Positions 46,164 to 54,544 of a stretch of 64,000 nt of DNA are shown piece after piece (the stretch's first letter is position 1; the number at the start of each line of letters is the position of its first letter). The notes below the pieces were generated by a model. It saw only the letters and a program-made list of their open reading frames with translations, was not told where the DNA came from and did not search any database. The translations under genes were made by a program, and so were the position numbers. Origin of the DNA: an uncultured Flavobacteriales bacterium (GTDB lineage Bacteria > Bacteroidota > Bacteroidia > Flavobacteriales_G > Salibacteraceae); assembly GCA_943788775.1 (NCBI GenBank), contig CALSRO010000001.1:62001-126000 (forward strand), read 5' to 3'.

Positions 46164-46778
46164 CTATCCTTCAAACGGATTTATTTCATCATTCTTAATC
46201 TTCTTTCCGTCCTTCCTTTTGAATAGTCGGGTAACATCATAACCTACTCCTATGCAGGGTCTTATATAGAATGAATAAAAATGTGGATGCCTATTAGGAT
46301 TAGTTATAGTAAGTTTCGAGCCCATCCCAGCATCAAAGCTAAATACAAACCCTTCATTGGAATACACTTGAATCCCGGCATGTAAGGTGATCCCTTCTAC
46401 ATGATGATCATATGATTTCATTTTAATGCGCGAGTCATAGTAGTTAGTTACCCACCCAAAACCGATGCCCAGACGAGGATACACAAATTCACTACCGATG
46501 TTAATGCTATAGCGAAGTCCGCCTTGGTAGTTAAAAGATGCAGGGATATTTATTGTCCCATCTTTTGTTTGCGGTGCATATCCAAATGCTCCAAATCCCG
46601 AGAAATGACCCGAGCCAACTTCTAGATTTGCCCCAAGTCCACCATACATCATCCCAAAACCTCCAGAAAGACTTGCGAAATAGGTTGAAGTTGGATCTTC
46701 ATTCGTGTTTTCACTTTGGGCAGAAACCTTCGAAATGTAGAATATTGAAATTGCGATAATGACTATTCGCAGGAGCAT
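46164..46778 (-). CDS. Outer-membrane beta-barrel-like exported protein
   Basis: 204 residues with a signal peptide ending in SKVSAQ. The rest alternates hydrophobic and polar residues in short strands with many Gly and aromatic residues (GGFGMMYGGLGANLEVGSG, FGAFGYAP, GGLRYSINIG, GIGFGWVTNYYDS), as in small 8-strand outer-membrane barrels, and ends in a charged tail after FKRKDGKKIKND. It abuts the end of ppx convergently. Function unknown. Confidence 0.65.
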   Translation of the reverse strand: MLLRIVIIAISIFYISKVSAQSENTNEDPTSTYFASLSGGFGMMYGGLGANLEVGSGHFSGFGAFGYAPQTKDGTINIPASFNYQGGLRYSINIGSEFVYPRLGIGFGWVTNYYDSRIKMKSYDHHVEGITLHAGIQVYSNEGFVFSFDAGMGSKLTITNPNRHPHFYSFYIRPCIGVGYDVTRLFKRKDGKKIKNDEINPFEG

Positions 46779-46789
46779 CGTGACATTGT

Positions 46790-48550
46790 CTATGAACCGT
46801 AAATGGCATTAACTAAATGGTCAAATTTTCCCATAATGTACTTCCTCTTAAGTTTGAGCGAAGGCGTCAATTCACCACTATCGATTGTCCATGCTGATTC
46901 GCAAAGTTCAATTTTTTTGACTTGCTCAAACTTTCCGAATTGCTCATTCATCTCATTGATGTCCTCCCAAATTCTAGCCTTTAACTTTTCGTTTTTTGCC
47001 AATTCAGCATGATCTCCACACTCAATTCCTTTTCTCTTACACCATTCCTTACTGTAATCAAGATCAGGCACCACTAAGGCAGCAGGATGTTTTTGATTCT
47101 CACCTATCACCATGATTTGATCGATGAATCGGGAGGCTTTGTATACATTTTCCATCGGCTGTGGAGCAATGTATTTGCCGCCAGATGTTTTGAAGATTTC
47201 CTTTTTGCGATCTGTAATTTTTAAAAATTGACCATCGATAAACTTTCCAATGTCGCCAGTATGGAACCAACCATCTTTGATAACCTCAGCAGTTAAATCT
47301 GGTCTATTATAATATCCCATCATAATATTTGGACCTTTCAGTAAGATCTCACCATCTTCGGCTATTTTAATTTCACAGTTGAATAGTGCTCGACCCACGG
47401 TTCCAATGATAAAACCCTTATTATCAAAGCAATTAACTGCTGCAACGGGACTTGTTTCTGTTAATCCATATCCTTCAAGAACAGGGATTTGTGCTGCATT
47501 GAATACACGCGCTAAACGTGGCTGAAGAGCTGCACTACCACTGGCTACTGCTTTTACATTTCCGCCAAGTGCCTCTCGCCATTTACTGAAGATAAGTTTA
47601 TTGGCAATGCTCAATTGAAATTCATACCAACCACCATTTTGACCATATGGTTCCCATCTTTCCCCTAAGGCTACCGCCCAAAAGAATAAGGCCCGTTTGA
47701 TTCCTGTCAATTCGCTTCCCTTGGCCATGATTTTATCAAATACCTTTTCCAATAACCTTGGTACTGCTGTAAACACTTCAGGCTGAACTTCGCGGATATT
47801 ATCTCCAATGGTTTCCATCGACTCAGCATAATAAATCGATACACCGGAGTACATGAATAGATATAGGCACATCCTTTCGTATACGTGGCACAATGGAAGA
47901 AAGCTCACTGCTTTACTTTTTTCATCCACGGGTAATCGCTCTCTTGATCCATATACATTGGATACAATATTATTGTGCGAAAGCATTACACCTTTAGGAT
48001 TTCCAGTTGTACCGCTCGTATAGATTATGGTCGCTAAACTTATCTCGTCTATAGCGGCTTTGCGAGTTTCAATTTCTTCAGTAGAAACAGATTCACCTCG
48101 CTTTAAAAAATCGTCAAAGTGCTCTATCCCTTCGATTTTATTAAACGATACGATATGTTCTAAACTAGGTGCGTCTGCCTTGATTTCCATCACCTTAGCT
48201 AGTAATTCTTCATCACTTACAAAACAGACCTTGACTTTGGCATCATTGAAAATAAACGCGTAATCTTTTGGAGCGATTGTTGGATAAATGGGAACATTAA
48301 TTCCGCCACACATCATAATACCTATGTCCGTAATGTTCCATTCAGGGCGATTATTTGAAATAATCGCAACTGTATCCATAGATTTAATTCCTATAGAGGC
48401 TAAGGCCTTGCTAACCTTAAGACCCGTATCAACAAACTGTTTGGACGAAGTATTAACCCATTTTCCATTCACTTTTGCTGAAAGAGAATCTTCCTTTGGA
48501 AAGTGTTCGAGTTGATATTGTGGAATGTCGAAAAGTCGCTTAATATCCAT
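46790..48550 (-). CDS. Long-chain acyl-CoA synthetase (AMP-forming)
   Basis: 586 residues. The AMP-binding motif IIYTSGTTGNPKGVML (about 176-191), GYGLTETSPV (about 365) and the C-terminal GDIGKFIDGQFLKITDRKKEIFKTSGGKY region (motif A5-A8; shown as DRKKEIFKTSGGK) place it among long-chain fatty-acid-CoA ligases. It activates fatty acids to acyl-CoA with ATP at the cytoplasmic membrane. A minus-strand TAAATTTG lies 22 bases before the ATG. Chain length preference is not known. Confidence 0.92.
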   Translation of the reverse strand: MDIKRLFDIPQYQLEHFPKEDSLSAKVNGKWVNTSSKQFVDTGLKVSKALASIGIKSMDTVAIISNNRPEWNITDIGIMMCGGINVPIYPTIAPKDYAFIFNDAKVKVCFVSDEELLAKVMEIKADAPSLEHIVSFNKIEGIEHFDDFLKRGESVSTEEIETRKAAIDEISLATIIYTSGTTGNPKGVMLSHNNIVSNVYGSRERLPVDEKSKAVSFLPLCHVYERMCLYLFMYSGVSIYYAESMETIGDNIREVQPEVFTAVPRLLEKVFDKIMAKGSELTGIKRALFFWAVALGERWEPYGQNGGWYEFQLSIANKLIFSKWREALGGNVKAVASGSAALQPRLARVFNAAQIPVLEGYGLTETSPVAAVNCFDNKGFIIGTVGRALFNCEIKIAEDGEILLKGPNIMMGYYNRPDLTAEVIKDGWFHTGDIGKFIDGQFLKITDRKKEIFKTSGGKYIAPQPMENVYKASRFIDQIMVIGENQKHPAALVVPDLDYSKEWCKRKGIECGDHAELAKNEKLKARIWEDINEMNEQFGKFEQVKKIELCESAWTIDSGELTPSLKLKRKYIMGKFDHLVNAIYGS

Positions 48551-48572
48551 TGGAATAAAATTTAGGTTTAAT

Positions 48573-48580
48573 CAAATTTA
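48573..48580 (-). promoter_or_regulatory. Candidate -7 promoter element for the acyl-CoA synthetase gene
   Basis: Minus-strand TAAATTTG matches TAnnTTTG, 22 bases before the ATG at 48550. No convincing TTG 19 bases upstream. Confidence 0.35.
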
Positions 48581-48595
48581 ATATACACCGACATA

Positions 48596-49246
48596 CTAGT
48601 CTTGTTTAGCTCCACCAAAATCTTGTACACAGTTAAATCGGTATCGCTTATGAGGTTCAATTGCAACCCCAATATAGCGACTTTCGATATCCAAAATATT
48701 TTTTCTATGTCCAGCATTTGGTACATTCTTATCTATTAGCAGATCCACAACTATATCTAAGGCTTTATCATTTCCATAGTTTGCGTTTTCATTTATTACG
48801 CTGAACTGCTTCGATACGTCCTTTACTCGTTCAGTAAATGAAGTGCCGTCCGAAGCATTGTGTCCAGTTCTTCCAGACTCACCCATGTCTAGGGCGTGGT
48901 GGCGTGCCGTTTCGGTCAATATTTCGCTCGGTTGCAATAGAACTCTTGGGCTAGTGTTTTTAAGTTCTTCGATCAGTGACTTTACATCTTTATCCTTCTT
49001 GACTTTATTCGATTTGAGATAGTCAGTTAAATATGTGTCTTCAAATAGTGGTGGATTCATCCTGCATACGTTGATGTAGAATACAACTTGCTTTTCCTCA
49101 TCGCTCATGTACATGACTTCTCTAGCCGAATTCGCCTTCGCTAACGCTGTATCTGGCCAAAGTTGGAATAAATCAGATTGTCCATGGCCAACCAAAGGAA
49201 GCAGGGCGATTAAAATAAGGGCGCTATTTTTTATATACCAATTCAC
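48596..49246 (-). CDS. Exported CAP-domain (SCP-like) protein
   Basis: 216 residues if it starts at GTG 49246, giving a signal peptide (VNWYIKNSALILIALLPLVGHGQ). The CAP/SCP fold is marked by ARHHALDMGESG, TGHNASDG, NENANYGND and PNAGHRKNIL, whose His and Glu residues match the CAP cavity tetrad. Such proteins are secreted and bind or cleave unknown ligands; a role in the cell envelope is common. The start lies inside the end of the amidohydrolase gene (about 23 bases), so the two are probably coupled. The open frame reaches further upstream but the extra residues look like a shadow. Confidence 0.78.
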   Translation of the reverse strand: MNWYIKNSALILIALLPLVGHGQSDLFQLWPDTALAKANSAREVMYMSDEEKQVVFYINVCRMNPPLFEDTYLTDYLKSNKVKKDKDVKSLIEELKNTSPRVLLQPSEILTETARHHALDMGESGRTGHNASDGTSFTERVKDVSKQFSVINENANYGNDKALDIVVDLLIDKNVPNAGHRKNILDIESRYIGVAIEPHKRYRFNCVQDFGGAKQD

Positions 49247-50879
49247 CTCCAATAAAGGTTTGTAAAACTTGAGTTGACAATATTTCATCGACATTACATT
49301 GCAACAAATCGTTGTCCAATATGGTGAAGTCAGCGAACTTACCAATTTCTAAACTGCCTCTTGTATCATCATCAAAACTAGACATGGCAGCCCAAATGGT
49401 TATTCCCTTCAAAGCCTCTTCTCGAGTGAGCGCTTCATCTGTGATAAAACCACTTGGAGGAAACCCTAGCGCATCTTTTCTAACCACCGCGGCATAAAAG
49501 GTGTTTATTGGGTCAATGCTTTCTACAGGGAAATCGGTTCCTAAGGGAATCATTCCGTTTTCATGCATCAATGATTTTAAACTATATGCCCAATTGATCC
49601 TTTTTGAACCTAATCGTTCTTCGGCCCAATACATATCGCTTGTGGCGTGAGTTGGCTGCATGGATGGAATGATGTTGAATTTTCCAAATAGCGATCGATC
49701 TTCAGGATGAACAACTTGTGCATGCTCTATTCGCCAGCGCCTATCATTCGTTCCACCTAATACTTTACTCATTTCTATTAGTGAAATACGATTCCCTTCT
49801 GTACCAATACAATGTACCGCCAATTGAAGTTCTGCATCATAGCACATTTTGGCCCATTGTGCCAAAGAGTCGGCTGGTGTGATTAAGAATCCATTTGACA
49901 ATGAATCATCAGAATATGGTTCGATTAACCGAGCACCTCGTGATCCTAAAGCGCCATCACAATACACTTTAATAGATCGTGCAGTCAAATGGTCTGTCTT
50001 ATAGCCTATTTCTTGGTAATTTTCAAGAATCTCTGGTGTAGCAGAGTACATCGCATTAATGCGCATTTTAAGATCTCCTTCTTCATGAAGTTGATGAATT
50101 AAATCAATTTCTATTTTCTCTAAACCAGCATCTGTGACAGTGGTTAACCCCACTCTAAAACAATCTTTTTCAGCTTTAATAAGAGCCTTGACTTTTTCCA
50201 TTTCAGTTGGTTCAGGAATAACTGCATCAACCAGAGTCATTGCTTCATCTATTAATATTCCGGTTGGTTTTCCATCTGAACCAACTTTTACGACTCCACC
50301 GTTAACTCTAGATGTTGCATCAATTTTGGCTGCTGAAAGAATATTGTTTGACACCAACATGGCATGTCCGTCAACTCTTGTAATAGCGATTTTAAGATTT
50401 GGGAACAGAATGTCAAACGTATCATTTGTTGGAAATTCTTGGATGTCCCAATCATTTTGGTCCCAGCCGCGTCCAGTAATCCATTCGCCATCTCTTTGTT
50501 TCGCATATTCATTGATTCTTTCGCATACTTCGTTGAACGATTTGGTGCCAATTAGATCAAGCTGTGTACTTGTGATGCCATATCCCAGAAAATGACTGTG
50601 AGCATCAATTAATCCTGGATATATAAATGCTTTCTCGGCATCGATCACTGAGCTTGATTTGTATTTGTTAAGTATTTGATGTTCTGCGCCTAACTCAATG
50701 ATTTTACCGTCTTGAATTACCATTGCCTCAAATGTTTCCATCTGTTCATTCACAGAATAGATGGTCGCATTGTGGATTATAAGGTCCGCTTTAGTTGGTT
50801 CATTGCAAGAGGAATTTGAGAGCAGTAAAGCAATCAAGCATAGTTGCAGAAGAGGTGATTTAGGTTGTCTGTTCAGCAT
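49224..50879 (-). CDS. Lipoprotein amidohydrolase (amidohydrolase 3 family, YtcJ-like)
   Basis: 551 residues. The N-terminus LIALLLSNSSC is a lipobox, so the enzyme is a lipoprotein on the periplasmic side. Then the amidohydrolase signature: PGLIDAHSHFLGYG (about 87-100) with the metal-binding HxH, GRGWDQNDWD, and a late EHAQVVHPEDRS and GTDFPVES with the other metal ligands. YtcJ-type amidohydrolases cleave amides of unclear physiological substrate. The CAP-domain gene overlaps its end. The gene upstream on the same strand (a polytopic membrane protein) overlaps its start by 20 bases, so the three may be one transcript. Confidence 0.87.
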   Translation of the reverse strand: MLNRQPKSPLLQLCLIALLLSNSSCNEPTKADLIIHNATIYSVNEQMETFEAMVIQDGKIIELGAEHQILNKYKSSSVIDAEKAFIYPGLIDAHSHFLGYGITSTQLDLIGTKSFNEVCERINEYAKQRDGEWITGRGWDQNDWDIQEFPTNDTFDILFPNLKIAITRVDGHAMLVSNNILSAAKIDATSRVNGGVVKVGSDGKPTGILIDEAMTLVDAVIPEPTEMEKVKALIKAEKDCFRVGLTTVTDAGLEKIEIDLIHQLHEEGDLKMRINAMYSATPEILENYQEIGYKTDHLTARSIKVYCDGALGSRGARLIEPYSDDSLSNGFLITPADSLAQWAKMCYDAELQLAVHCIGTEGNRISLIEMSKVLGGTNDRRWRIEHAQVVHPEDRSLFGKFNIIPSMQPTHATSDMYWAEERLGSKRINWAYSLKSLMHENGMIPLGTDFPVESIDPINTFYAAVVRKDALGFPPSGFITDEALTREEALKGITIWAAMSSFDDDTRGSLEIGKFADFTILDNDLLQCNVDEILSTQVLQTFIGGELVYKK

Positions 50880-52062
50880 GTGATTTTGTTAAAAATGGTA
50901 TGATGGCTAAAATAAGCAGGACGATAAATGGAGCTCGATACCGCATGGTTGCTCCTAGAACAGGTGAAATCAATCCAATAAGACATAGAGCTGGCAATAC
51001 GCCTTGAATAATCATGTGAAAGAGCGGTCTTTTAGTCTTTTGATACTTACCCCTGAAAATGGCTGTGATGATAAGACCGATTAATAGAATGTTCTCAAAT
51101 GCCATAATAAGGAGGCTCGCAGAATTGATTCTCGATGGTAATGGTTCAGCTAAAACTCGAAATAATGCACTAGGTAAATTCAATACAACGCTTTGTACGG
51201 AATATTCTAATGGTACAATCGCAATGGCCGACCCAGGTTTTATTAAATCAGAATGATTTATAAAGTCATTCTGCTTCCTTACGACATACTCGACTAGGTC
51301 AAAATTTAAGACATATAATAGTGTTGCGCCAGATCCTAGAAGCATAAACCAGACCATCCATTGAGAGCTAGGTCGCCATTTCAGTTTTAAAATGAGAAAG
51401 TAGGACACTAGGGCCGGAGCCAAGGAAGCAATGAAGTATGGCTTAATTATGATTAAAATGAGAAGGCCTATCGCGCTCATAAAAACATTTGTGAATTCTA
51501 TCCTTTTACCAGATTCTGTAATAATGCCCGCAAGGAATAACCCCGCTCCAAACAGAAGGAAACTTTCTTTTAATCCACCAGAAAGAAGCAAAAGATAACA
51601 AGGGAAGATAGATATGATTAATAGTGTCAATCTTTGATCTTTAGAATGATGCAATAGTTTAGATATGATTAGCAGCAGGCCGATGAAAGCCATGCTAGAA
51701 AAGAATATAGAATTTGCCTCGTATCCAGATTGGGTAACCATTGATAAAAACGAATTAACTTTAATCATGACAATATTGTCATTATAGAAACCGCTTTCAA
51801 ACGGTTTGATCCAAGAGTTCATTTTCTCGAAGTACTCTGTTTTATAAATTCCATTGGTATCATATAAACCAAAAAGCACTTTTAGATAACCAGCAAAATT
51901 CGTTTGAGCGAGATCCTTTAAAACTAATCTATCATCATAGAATCGAAAAATATCCGATGTAGAGCGATCCGTGTATATATATGTGTAGATAAATTGAAGT
52001 AAGAATGTACCTAGGATTTTAAATGAGAAGCTTATGACAATCCATATAGAGCGTATTCTCAT
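50860..52062 (-). CDS. Polytopic membrane protein of unknown function
   Basis: 400 residues, about ten hydrophobic helices, with a first helix SIWIVISFSFKILGTFLL and a loop KINGIY-like stretch after it (GLYDTNGIYKTEYFEKM). The overall layout resembles EpsG- or Wzy-like polysaccharide polymerases, but no diagnostic motif is seen, so this is only a resemblance. The end overlaps the amidohydrolase gene by 20 bases. It is divergent from purL with about 170 bases between. Confidence 0.6.
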   Translation of the reverse strand: MRIRSIWIVISFSFKILGTFLLQFIYTYIYTDRSTSDIFRFYDDRLVLKDLAQTNFAGYLKVLFGLYDTNGIYKTEYFEKMNSWIKPFESGFYNDNIVMIKVNSFLSMVTQSGYEANSIFFSSMAFIGLLLIISKLLHHSKDQRLTLLIISIFPCYLLLLSGGLKESFLLFGAGLFLAGIITESGKRIEFTNVFMSAIGLLILIIIKPYFIASLAPALVSYFLILKLKWRPSSQWMVWFMLLGSGATLLYVLNFDLVEYVVRKQNDFINHSDLIKPGSAIAIVPLEYSVQSVVLNLPSALFRVLAEPLPSRINSASLLIMAFENILLIGLIITAIFRGKYQKTKRPLFHMIIQGVLPALCLIGLISPVLGATMRYRAPFIVLLILAIIPFLTKSHAEQTT

Positions 52063-52211
52063 CTTCCCGAACCGAGGAATTCTAAGAATAAGTGCCAGAC
52101 AAATAAGAAACTAGGGCGCTGCCATAGTTAATTGCGATAAATGCATGCTTCAAAGAAAGTGCTTTGTGAATTATTTGAGGATACATTTTATATCCAGCCC
52201 AAGCAGAAATT

Positions 52212-52219
52212 TACCTTTG
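52212..52219 (+). promoter_or_regulatory. Candidate -7 promoter element of purL
   Basis: TACCTTTG matches TAnnTTTG, 17 bases before the purL ATG. The -33 TTG is not clear. Confidence 0.45.
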
Positions 52220-52236
52220 GAGTCTAATTAGTTTAA

Positions 52237-54471
52237 ATGAGTCAATTAACTGAAACTGAATCGCGAGAAGCGGCATCCAAGCTTGGGTTATTACCCGAAG
52301 AATTTGATAAGGTAGTTGAATTCCTTGGTCGAATTCCAAATTTCACGGAGCTTTCGATCTACTCTGTAATGTGGTCTGAACATTGCTCTTACAAGAATAG
52401 TATCAAGTGGTTGAAGACATTGCCAAAAAAGGGACCTGCTATCTTGGCGGAAGCTGGTGAAGAAAACGCGGGTTTAGTAGATATTGGTGATGGATTAGCA
52501 TGTGCCTTTAAAATCGAATCTCATAATCACCCAAGTGCAATTGAGCCATATCAAGGAGCTGCCACTGGGGTAGGAGGAATTAATAGAGACATTTTTACTA
52601 TGGGTGCTAGGCCAATTGCGCAATTGAATAGTTTGCGATTTGGTGATCCTAATCTTGATAGAACTAAATGGCTTGTAAAGGGAGTGGTTAAAGGAATTGG
52701 AGATTATGGTAATGCATTTGGGATTCCAGTTTTAGGTGGCGAAGTTTTCTTTGACAAATCATATAACCAAAACCCTCTAGTAAATGCCATGTCAGTTGGT
52801 ATTGTAGATATTAATAAGACAATTTCCGCAACTTCTTATGGTCCAGGTAATCCAGTTTTTATTGTTGGTTCAAGTACGGGGAAGGATGGAATTCACGGGG
52901 CAACTTTTGCTTCTGGTGACTTATCCGATGATAGTGCAGATGATTTGCCATCGGTGCAGGTGGGTGATCCATTTCAAGAAAAACTCTTAATGGAAGCTTC
53001 TCTCGAATTGGCCGATACAGATGCGATCATTGGAATGCAGGATATGGGTGCAGCTGGAATCACTTGCTCTTCCTCGGAAATGTCTGCGAAAGGAGAATGT
53101 GGAATGAACATTTATCTCGACAAAGTACCAACTCGTCAAGAGAACATGCTTCCTTTCGAAATCTTACTTAGCGAGTCTCAAGAGCGGATGCTGGTAGTGG
53201 TGAAGAAAGGAAGGGAGCAAGAAGTGATTGACATCTTCGAAAAGTGGGATTTGAATTGTGTTCAAATCGGAGAAGTAACAGAAGGAACGCAGTTGAAGTA
53301 TTTCATGAACGGTGAACTTGTGGCTGAGGCTCCGGCTGATTCTTTAGTACTTGGCGGAGGAGCTCCGGTTTACGACCGTGAATATCATGAGCCAGCTTAT
53401 ATACAGGAAGTACAAGCATTCGATCCAGAGAGTGTCGAACAACCGGAAGATATTGTGTCAGCTGCTCAAAAAGTTTTTGGACATATCAACGTGGCTTCAA
53501 AAAAATGGGTGACGAATCAATATGATTCAATGGTAGGAACGGTGAATATGTCCACCAATCGACCCTCTGATGCCGGGATTGTCAATCTAAAAGGATCAAA
53601 TAAGGCAATTGCAGTAACTGTGGATTGCAATGCGCGATATGTCTATTCCAATCCTGAACAAGGATGTGCAATCGCGGTCGCTGAAGCTGCGCGTAATATC
53701 ATTTGTTCGGGAGGTAATCCTTCAGCAATTACGAATTGTCTAAACTTTGGTAATCCATATTCACCCGAGGCTTATTGGCAATTTGTGGGAGCAATAAAAG
53801 GTATGACTAAGGCATGCGAAAAATTTGAAACGCCAGTAACAGGTGGTAATGTGAGTTTCTACAATCAGTCAACAATTGATGGCTCTACGGTTCCAGTGCT
53901 GCCTACACCGACAATCGGAATGATTGGAATTGTAGAGGATAAAAAGCACATAACTCCTCTTTCAATAAATTCTTCAGATCATAAGCTTTACCTAATTGGA
54001 GAGCATTCAGCTGATCTTGGCAGTTCTCAGTACTTGATCAATTTTCATGGAGTTGAAAATAGTCCAGCACCTCAAATGGACTTGGAAACTGAATGGAACG
54101 TTCAAAACAACTTGCGCTACGCGATTAGAAATGGATTGATTGAAAGTGCCCATGATGTCTCAGATGGAGGTTTATTCACTACTCTGGTAGAAATGACCTT
54201 GCCAAATGCCATTGGTTTTGATGTTGACATTGACTCCGAAATGAGAATTGACGGAGTGCTGCTAGGAGAAGGCCAAAGTAGAATTGTCGTGGCTGTAAGT
54301 CCTGAAAATGAAATGGCTTTTGTAGAATTATTGAAGGAGTTGAATCAACCAATTTGCTATTTAGGGATCACCGGAGGGAGTGACTGTCTTATTAATGAAG
54401 TTTCATTTGGAACGGTAAGTGACCTTGAAAAGATTCACTACGGAACTATGCCAAGTTATATGGCGAACTAA
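52237..54471 (+). CDS. purL: Phosphoribosylformylglycinamidine synthase, small-type PurL
   Basis: 744 residues, the small PurL form (about 740) that works with separate PurS and PurQ, not the 1,300-residue fused form. Motifs: MWSEHCSYKNS (about 47), SHNHPSAIEPYQGAATG-like region (AFKIESHNHPSAIEPY), VGGINRDIFTMGARPIA, DMGAAGITCSSSEM, and the second half repeats (CGNPSAITNCLNFGNP; SDGGLFTTLVEM). It converts FGAR and glutamine-derived ammonia to FGAM with ATP in purine synthesis. PurS and PurQ are not in this window. A strong terminator follows. Confidence 0.97.
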   Translation: MSQLTETESREAASKLGLLPEEFDKVVEFLGRIPNFTELSIYSVMWSEHCSYKNSIKWLKTLPKKGPAILAEAGEENAGLVDIGDGLACAFKIESHNHPSAIEPYQGAATGVGGINRDIFTMGARPIAQLNSLRFGDPNLDRTKWLVKGVVKGIGDYGNAFGIPVLGGEVFFDKSYNQNPLVNAMSVGIVDINKTISATSYGPGNPVFIVGSSTGKDGIHGATFASGDLSDDSADDLPSVQVGDPFQEKLLMEASLELADTDAIIGMQDMGAAGITCSSSEMSAKGECGMNIYLDKVPTRQENMLPFEILLSESQERMLVVVKKGREQEVIDIFEKWDLNCVQIGEVTEGTQLKYFMNGELVAEAPADSLVLGGGAPVYDREYHEPAYIQEVQAFDPESVEQPEDIVSAAQKVFGHINVASKKWVTNQYDSMVGTVNMSTNRPSDAGIVNLKGSNKAIAVTVDCNARYVYSNPEQGCAIAVAEAARNIICSGGNPSAITNCLNFGNPYSPEAYWQFVGAIKGMTKACEKFETPVTGGNVSFYNQSTIDGSTVPVLPTPTIGMIGIVEDKKHITPLSINSSDHKLYLIGEHSADLGSSQYLINFHGVENSPAPQMDLETEWNVQNNLRYAIRNGLIESAHDVSDGGLFTTLVEMTLPNAIGFDVDIDSEMRIDGVLLGEGQSRIVVAVSPENEMAFVELLKELNQPICYLGITGGSDCLINEVSFGTVSDLEKIHYGTMPSYMAN

Positions 54472-54494
54472 GCTATTCGACCGATTGGATAGGA

Positions 54495-54528
54495 AATAAA
54501 AAAGGGGGCAATTGCCCCCTTTTTTATT
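54495..54528 (+). terminator. Bidirectional terminator between purL and the PKD-domain protein gene
   Basis: AATAAAAAAGGGGGCAA / TTGCCCCCTTTTTTATT: a perfect palindrome with A and T runs on both sides, fitting both convergent genes. Confidence 0.9.
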
Positions 54529-54544
54529 CTTAATGGTATTGTTT